NCBI GenBank assembly: GCA_945918315.1 | Contig: CAMEIK010000018.1 | Span: 1 to 11,922, forward strand | Direction of reading: 5' to 3' | Length of the DNA: 11,922 bases | Source of the DNA: an uncultured Clostridia bacterium | GTDB taxonomy: Bacteria > Bacillota > Clostridia > Oscillospirales > Oscillospiraceae | Shown here: piece after piece, positions 7,319-11,922 of the stretch | Numbering within the stretch: position 1 is the stretch's first letter | Layout of the letters: each line of letters opens with the position of its first letter | Notes under the pieces: model-generated | What the model saw: only the letters and a program-made list of their open reading frames with translations | Told to the model about the DNA's origin: nothing | Databases searched by the model: none | Position numbers and translations under genes: made by a program

Positions 7319-9562
7319 TTAGTACAGGCCGATGCTCTTGCACATATAGCCGTAGGGCTGAATGGTATCCAGGAAGGTCTGGGCATCGCCGTAGTCAGGG
7401 CCCCAGCCGGAGACACCGGGAGCGGTATCGTAGTTGGCCTCGGCACCGTTGCTGTTACGGTAGTAAGCATAGGTGTAAGAGGTGGAGTCAGCAAAGGCAA
7501 CCAGATCAATGACGACCTTGCCGCCGGTCACGTTCTCGATGGACTGCTTGTAAGCATTCACACGGTTGGTGACGGACTCGGAGAAGGAGCCGTAGGGCAC
7601 ATCCAGGTGGATGGGCTTCTCAGCGGAAACCTCAACACCGATCTGAGCCAGCTCGGCAACAGCCTTGTCCAGGTAAGCAGCGGCGGCATCGGCATTGAAC
7701 CAGCCGTCGAAGCCGTCACCGGAGCCGGCGCCAGCGTCAGCCTCGGGATCCCAAACCTTCAGAGGCACGCCGTCAGCGTCCAGCTGGGCCTGCTCGATGA
7801 CACCGAAGTAGGTGCCGGCGGGGAAGGTGGTAGCGGTGCCGTTGATGTCAACGGTGACCTCACCGGCGGTCTTCTGGAAGGTACCGGCGGTGTAGGAGTT
7901 CTTCAGAGCGGCGAACTTCAGATCCTCGCCCACGATGGTGGCGTTGAAGGCGCCGCGGTCAAAGGCCATGGCCAGAGCCAGACGGAAGTTCTGGTTGCTC
8001 AGAGCGTCACGGGTGCGGACCTTCTCCTCCTCGGACTTGGTGGACACACCGACGGTGTTGTCGTTGAAGTTGGCATAGGAAGCACGGTTCAGGTTGACCC
8101 AGCCGCAGTAGGTGGTAGCGTCGTTCTTGGTGGTGTAGCTGTACAGGTCGAAGTAGGTCTTGTCGGAGCCCTCAGGCTTCTCTTCCTTGGCCAGAACCAG
8201 GGCGGAGGAGTTGAAGGAGCAGCCGGCCACGGTGCCCGCCTTCGCCTCGTTGTAGGCGCGGAGGGTGTCGGAACCGTCGTTGTAGTACATGTTGAGGTTG
8301 GGGGTGTTGACAGCCTCGGCGTTCCAGTAGGCGGGGTTGGCAACATAGCTGGTCACGTTCTTCTCGGTGAAGTTCTTCACCAGGTAAGCGCCGCAGTAAG
8401 CGATGTTGGCGGGGCTGGTGCCGTAGTTGCCGGAGGTGTACTCGTCGCCGTCCACGCTGAAGGTGCCGCCCTGTGCCTTATAGAAAGCACGGTTCAGAGG
8501 AGCGAAGCAGCCGTAGCCCATCATGGACAGGAAAGCGGGGAAAGGAGCTTCCAGGGTGTACTCCAGGGTGTAGTCGTCGATCGCCTTGACGCCGACCTCA
8601 GCAAAGTCGGTGACCTCGCCGTTCAGGTAAGCATCGTAGTTCTTGATGCCGCAGCCGTCGCTGGAGGTCATCAGGTAGCCCAGAGCGTCGTTGTTGTCGA
8701 TCAGGTGAGCCATGGAGGCGACCCAGTCGTCAGCGGTGACCTCGCCGATCTCACGGCCCTGCTGGTCAACCCACTTCACGCCCTGACGCAGGTGGAAGGT
8801 GTAGACAGTGCCGTCGTCGTTCACATCAACGCTCTCGGCCAGGGCGGGCTGCTGCACGTCCTTGGCATCGTACTCCAGCAGGGGGGAGTAAGTAGGGGCG
8901 ATGAAGTAAGCATCGGAGGTGTAGGAAGAAGCGATGCAGTCCCAGGTGGCGATCTCGTAGCTGGTGAAGAAGTTCCAGGTGTCGGTCAGGGTGTAGCCCT
9001 TGTCAGCCAGGTAAGCCTTGGCGGCGACAAACCAGGCGTCGGCATCCTCGGCCTCGCCCCACAGACCGGTCAGCGCGTCACGATCTTCGGCGGTGATGAG
9101 CTCGTTGGTGACCAGGGTGGTGTAGAATCTGTACTCGTCCAGGCCCCAGGAAGTGGTGGTGGCGGAACGGGGCACAGCACGGTTCATGGCGTAAGCGCCG
9201 CCGTTGCCGTAGACAGGCATGAACACGCCGGACTCCATCAGCTTGGCCTCAGCGATAGCCATCTTCGCAAGACGCAGATCCAGGTCAACGACCTCGGACT
9301 TGGCATCCTGGTAGTAGGTGTTGAACTCGCCCAGGTTCCACTCGTAGAGAGCGTCGGAAGCCTCGTCGTAGTCCATGGCGTCGATGGCGGCCCAGTCGGG
9401 ACCGGTGTAGACGTCAGCGGCCTCGGTTGCCTCTTCGGTAGGAGCAGCCTCGGTGGTGGGAGCGGTGGTAGCCGCGGGCTTTTCATTGCCGGCGCAGGCG
9501 ACCAGGCTCAGCATCATGGTCAGCACGAGCAGCGCAGCCATGAGCTTGGTGAACTTTTTCAT
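7319..9562 (-). CDS. oppA: Oligopeptide-binding lipoprotein, OppA-like (SBP family 5), apparently circularly permuted
   Basis: 747-residue solute-binding lipoprotein that should capture peptides outside the cell for the OppBCDF importer. The signal peptide MKKFTKLMAALLVLTMMLS ends in a lipobox LVAC with C23 as the lipidated cysteine, followed by a Thr/Ala/Glu-rich linker (24-50). Family 5 landmarks include YSPLLEYD (225-232), PALAES (239-244), DGTVYTFHLRQGVKW (250-264), VTADDWVASM (275-284) and GWGPDYGDAQTFLDTI (719-734). Normally the last block is followed by about 80-100 further residues; here the protein ends 13 residues later. Instead the usual C-terminal segment seems to lie at the front: LRLAKMAIAEAKLMESGVFM (97-116), then PVYGNGGAYAMNRAVPR (116-132) and WGLDEYRF (139-146), resembling the canonical end 'AEAEKILMEDAPVIPLY...VVNPRV'. 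GGGAGG lies 8 nt before the ATG. It has its own strong promoter and terminator. Confidence 0.93.
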   Translation of the reverse strand: MKKFTKLMAALLVLTMMLSLVACAGNEKPAATTAPTTEAAPTEEATEAADVYTGPDWAAIDAMDYDEASDALYEWNLGEFNTYYQDAKSEVVDLDLRLAKMAIAEAKLMESGVFMPVYGNGGAYAMNRAVPRSATTTSWGLDEYRFYTTLVTNELITAEDRDALTGLWGEAEDADAWFVAAKAYLADKGYTLTDTWNFFTSYEIATWDCIASSYTSDAYFIAPTYSPLLEYDAKDVQQPALAESVDVNDDGTVYTFHLRQGVKWVDQQGREIGEVTADDWVASMAHLIDNNDALGYLMTSSDGCGIKNYDAYLNGEVTDFAEVGVKAIDDYTLEYTLEAPFPAFLSMMGYGCFAPLNRAFYKAQGGTFSVDGDEYTSGNYGTSPANIAYCGAYLVKNFTEKNVTSYVANPAYWNAEAVNTPNLNMYYNDGSDTLRAYNEAKAGTVAGCSFNSSALVLAKEEKPEGSDKTYFDLYSYTTKNDATTYCGWVNLNRASYANFNDNTVGVSTKSEEEKVRTRDALSNQNFRLALAMAFDRGAFNATIVGEDLKFAALKNSYTAGTFQKTAGEVTVDINGTATTFPAGTYFGVIEQAQLDADGVPLKVWDPEADAGAGSGDGFDGWFNADAAAAYLDKAVAELAQIGVEVSAEKPIHLDVPYGSFSESVTNRVNAYKQSIENVTGGKVVIDLVAFADSTSYTYAYYRNSNGAEANYDTAPGVSGWGPDYGDAQTFLDTIQPYGYMCKSIGLY

Positions 9563-9570
9563 TCAGAATT

Positions 9571-9676
9571 CCTCCCTCTGAAATTAATGACAATTGTTTT
9601 TCAAACAAGAGTCTACAAATTGTTCATCCCCTTTCGGGGATGTCCCTCCCCGGGCAGCGTTACCCGGGAAAAGATT
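9571..9676 (-). promoter_or_regulatory. Structured 5' leader of oppA mRNA
   Basis: The expected transcript starts near 9676 and holds three successive hairpins: CCCGGG/CCCGGG (9663-9668 with 9649-9654), CATCCCC-GAAA-GGGGATG (9642-9625, a 7-bp stem with a GNRA-type tetraloop on the minus strand) and TTGTTT/AAACAA (9608-9594). The ribosome binding site GGGAGG (9571-9576) follows. I do not recognise a known riboswitch class. The hairpins may stabilise the abundant oppA mRNA or act in regulation. Confidence 0.45.
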
Positions 9677-9682
9677 ATTAAT

Positions 9683-9711
9683 ATTATGCACTGTCCGCCA
9701 CTGGTTGTCAA
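9683..9711 (-). promoter_or_regulatory. Promoter of oppA
   Basis: On the minus strand, a consensus -35 TTGACA (9706-9711) and -10 CATAAT (9683-9688) are separated by 17 bases. The sequence just upstream (about 9712-9750) is A/T-rich with A runs, like an UP element. This predicts strong expression of the binding protein and, by read-through, perhaps of oppBCDF. Confidence 0.85.
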
Positions 9712-9896
9712 ATGTTTTTTTGCATTTCATCGATTTTTACAAAATATGAACAAACCTCATTCTGTTTTTGTGCGTAAAGACGGAAGGATGGCGATTTCGC
9801 TAATTTTTATTCCGATTTATTTTGTTTTCACGGAGAAATCACAGAAAAGCGAAACGGGGAACGCAAAGTGCCGAAGGCGCGGGCCGACAACCTGAA

Positions 9897-9942
9897 TTCC
9901 AATTTCCCGGGTTGGCGCGCCGCGCAGGAGCGCGGATTGGAA
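9897..9942 (-). other. Stem-loop downstream of the parvulin/C39 gene
   Basis: A hairpin CCGCGC-tcct-GCGCGG (9920-9935) lies inside a wider inverted repeat TTCCAAT/ATTGGAA (9897-9903, 9936-9942), starting 12 nt after the stop codon at 9954. No T-run follows on the minus strand, so it is not a standard intrinsic terminator; it could be a 3' stabilising structure or a Rho-dependent end. Apart from this element, the oppA promoter and the leader, I see nothing in 9563-9953. Confidence 0.35.
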
Positions 9943-9953
9943 GATCCGGCCCC

Positions 9954-11897
9954 TTACTTTCCACTGTCCGCTGTCAGCGCCAAAAACGCTTCCCGTCTTG
10001 TCAGGGCGGCGGCGCATTTGGGGCAGAGATAGTCCCGGGCGGTATCGCTTCCCTCGCCGCACCGGCTGCAGCCGGCCAGGGTCACAAGCTTCGGCTGGAA
10101 GGCGTAGAACAGGGTGCCGCCGGAAAGGACCGCTTCCCTGGTAAAGCGGTCCGTCTGGAAGCCGCTCAGTCTGGAATAGTTTTTCAGGTTGGAGTCCCGG
10201 ACCGTGACGGTGCCGTCCTCATGGCCCCGGGACAGCACCATAAAGTGGCCGCCCGTGGTAAATACGCCGTGAATCTGCAGCGTGACAACGGGGGCCTGCT
10301 CCAGCTTCGCCAGAATATCCTCCCAGGTCCGCACCTGTCCGTCGGAATAGAAGCCCAGGTCCGCCGGGCCGTAGAGGAAGAGGTTGCCGTCGGTGCCCAC
10401 CTGGCCGTAGTAATAGGGGAACAGCTTCACCACCATGGCGGGGGTATACACCGTGTCCGTCATGTAGGTGGACAGCATGGCCATGCTGCACATGCCGCAG
10501 CCGGCAACGCTCAGATATTGGTCTCCGAAGCGCAGATTGCCGTAGTCCTGCTGCAGGTACAGGGGTACCTCCGGGAATCGCTGGAAGCCCACGTCCGGAT
10601 ATAGCAGGGTGTCATAGCTTACCTCCGCCGGGGTCATGGGGGCCAGAATCACCGCGCTGTAATCCACCTCGGCCTTGCCGTAGGACGCCGCCCGGGCCAG
10701 AAGGCCGTCGGCCCGGTCCCGAAACGCCGCGTCCCCTTCCTCCGCTGCCGCCTGGGTCTGCCGGCTCCGGAAATAGACGATATGCACGCCCAGCTCCGAT
10801 TGGAGCACCGCCGTGTCCCCGGGCTGCCGGGCATCGTCAAAGCACCAGTCCTCCAGGGTCGGAAGCAGCTGCCCCCGGCGGATGCCGGTGAGCAGGCCGC
10901 CGTCCGCCCGGGTGCCCTGGTCCATGGAATTCTCGTTTGCCAGCCGGGCAAAATGGGAATCACCGTTCCGGGTGGACAGCCAGTGGTTTTTCCAGTCTTT
11001 CAGGAGGGAACCGGCCCGGGCCTTGCAGGCGGCCCAGTCCGCTTCTTCCTTGGTGTCGGGAATCAGCAGGCAGTGCCGGAGGGAAACGGTGTCTTCGTCA
11101 AAGGACGCTTCCTTCGCTTCCTCCCAGGTCGTTTCCGTAAAGAACATATAGGCAAGGTTCAGCCTCTCCGCCGCCGCGGCCACATCCGAATCCCGGGTGC
11201 CCGCAAGGGCCCCGATGCTTTCGGCGCCGGCATCCGCAGCCAGCCGGGAAAGAACCTCCGGCAGGCTGTCCAGGTAGGCCTGATGGACGGAGTTGGGGGT
11301 AAAGCAGTCCCGGTCGGCGTAGAGCACCTTTTCCGCCGGAATCCCCGCGGGGAAATAGGTTTTATGGTTTTCCTCGTTGGGCTGGAACAGCGCTTCCGTC
11401 ACCGGCATGGGTTCCCGGGCGGCAAGCACAAGGCCCTGCTCCAGCTGCCAGGCTTCGATGGCCCGGCGCAGGAAGTAATGCTGCCAGGAAAGGCCCTCCT
11501 GGGTCAGCGGACACGACTGCTCCTCCAGGGGCTTTGTCAGGTCCGGCGCCGGCTGGCCGGTATAGCCGCAGACCTCCAGCCAGTAGTAGGCCTGGAGCTG
11601 GCCCGCGGTCAGGGTTTCGTCCTCCAGCCGGGCAACCGTGGTGTCCGGGTCAAAGTCCTCCGCCGCTACCAGATAGGTATCTTTGCACAGAAGGCTGTCC
11701 GGGTCCGCGTCCGCCGTCACCGGCAGCACCACCGGGGCGGCCTGGATCTCCTCCGTCGGGACCGGCTTCTCCGGGGGAGCCTTCGGGGTCGGGTCCCACA
11801 CCAGCAGCGCAATGAGCACCGCCGCCGCGAGAACACAGGCCGCCATCAGGCCCAAAATAACCGGGTTTGTCCGCCGGCGTTCTTTGTTTGCCCCCAT
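9954..11897 (-). CDS. Membrane-anchored parvulin (PpiC) / C39-like cysteine peptidase / zinc-ribbon fusion protein
   Basis: 647 residues. A basic N-terminus (KERRR) precedes one membrane helix (about 12-34), which predicts that the rest is outside the membrane, followed by a Pro-rich linker. Residues 86-110 (VARLEDETLTAGQLQAYY) resemble the N-terminal chaperone part of PrsA/SurA foldases. Residues 272-378 form a parvulin prolyl isomerase domain: LRHCLLI (273-279), FARLANENS (316-324), GGLLTGIRRGQLLP (333-346), GVHIVYF (370-376). Residues 440-604 match a C39-like peptidase: PLYLQQDYG (445-453), GCGMCSMAML with candidate nucleophile C467, GGHFMVL with H551, and VRDSN with D568 or N570. The C-terminus (610-628) has CSRC and CPKC, a zinc ribbon. 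Likely roles are folding and cleavage or binding of exported proteins; no substrate is known. AGGTGAGG lies 5 nt before the ATG. It is monocistronic within this window. Confidence 0.85.
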   Translation of the reverse strand: MGANKERRRTNPVILGLMAACVLAAAVLIALLVWDPTPKAPPEKPVPTEEIQAAPVVLPVTADADPDSLLCKDTYLVAAEDFDPDTTVARLEDETLTAGQLQAYYWLEVCGYTGQPAPDLTKPLEEQSCPLTQEGLSWQHYFLRRAIEAWQLEQGLVLAAREPMPVTEALFQPNEENHKTYFPAGIPAEKVLYADRDCFTPNSVHQAYLDSLPEVLSRLAADAGAESIGALAGTRDSDVAAAAERLNLAYMFFTETTWEEAKEASFDEDTVSLRHCLLIPDTKEEADWAACKARAGSLLKDWKNHWLSTRNGDSHFARLANENSMDQGTRADGGLLTGIRRGQLLPTLEDWCFDDARQPGDTAVLQSELGVHIVYFRSRQTQAAAEEGDAAFRDRADGLLARAASYGKAEVDYSAVILAPMTPAEVSYDTLLYPDVGFQRFPEVPLYLQQDYGNLRFGDQYLSVAGCGMCSMAMLSTYMTDTVYTPAMVVKLFPYYYGQVGTDGNLFLYGPADLGFYSDGQVRTWEDILAKLEQAPVVTLQIHGVFTTGGHFMVLSRGHEDGTVTVRDSNLKNYSRLSGFQTDRFTREAVLSGGTLFYAFQPKLVTLAGCSRCGEGSDTARDYLCPKCAAALTRREAFLALTADSGK

Positions 11898-11922
11898 AGG
11901 GACCTCACCTCTTTCTGTTTTT

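Noticed and set aside
7263..7330. Frameshift or nonsense truncation of OppA at its C-terminus
   Set aside because: No other frame after the stop continues with the missing C-terminal segment, a terminator follows directly, and the segment seems to be present at the N-terminal side.
7250..9895. An 881-codon open frame on the plus strand opposite oppA
   Set aside because: Antisense shadow of oppA caused by biased codon use; low-complexity Gly/Val-rich product that also runs through the oppA terminator and promoter.
1..11922. CRISPR array, tRNA, rRNA, phage attachment site or plasmid origin
   Set aside because: I looked for regular repeats, cloverleaf-like segments and related landmarks and saw none.

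Overview
The window reads as chromosomal DNA of a G+C-rich Gram-positive gut-type anaerobe, most likely a member of the Clostridia (Bacillota), perhaps Oscillospiraceae-like. This is inferred from strong GGAGG ribosome binding sites, TTGACA/TATAAT promoters with 17-bp spacing, a lipoprotein-type solute-binding protein, a DegV protein and the membrane-anchored parvulin/C39 architecture. I cannot name a species. Every gene I support lies on the minus strand, so reading order runs from high to low coordinates.

From right to left: (1) 11897-9954, a membrane-anchored extracytoplasmic protein joining a parvulin (PpiC) domain, a C39-like cysteine peptidase domain and a C-terminal four-cysteine zinc ribbon. 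(2) 9953-9563, an intergenic region with a stem-loop after that gene, a strong sigma-70-type promoter and a structured ~114-nt leader. (3) 9562-7319, an OppA-like lipoprotein whose segments appear circularly permuted, closed by a perfect hairpin terminator. (4) 7241-7056, a 186-bp MITE-like element with 24-bp terminal inverted repeats. (5) 7021-1365, a compact oppB-oppC-oppD-oppF operon ending in a hairpin terminator. (6) 1279-1121, a 159-bp intergenic element that folds back on itself. (7) 995-120, a DegV/FakB-type fatty-acid-binding protein with its own promoter. (8) At the left edge, the promoter, ribosome binding site and first eight codons of another gene.

The centre of interest is the oligopeptide-type ABC importer. 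Its five parts are clearly Opp family, but four of the five have departed from the usual plan. OppA has its C-terminal segment moved to the front. OppB carries a large additional extracytoplasmic region. OppD has a ~230-residue coiled-coil insertion between Walker A and the Q-loop. OppF carries two additional transmembrane helices at its C-terminus. Only OppC is ordinary. These changes sit in one locus and suggest a co-evolved, structurally distinct subclass of peptide importer, in which the lipoprotein, the outer face of the permease, the membrane and the cytoplasmic ATPases all have accessory contacts. The neighbouring extracytoplasmic parvulin/C39 protein is a separate transcription unit; any functional link to peptide uptake is speculation.
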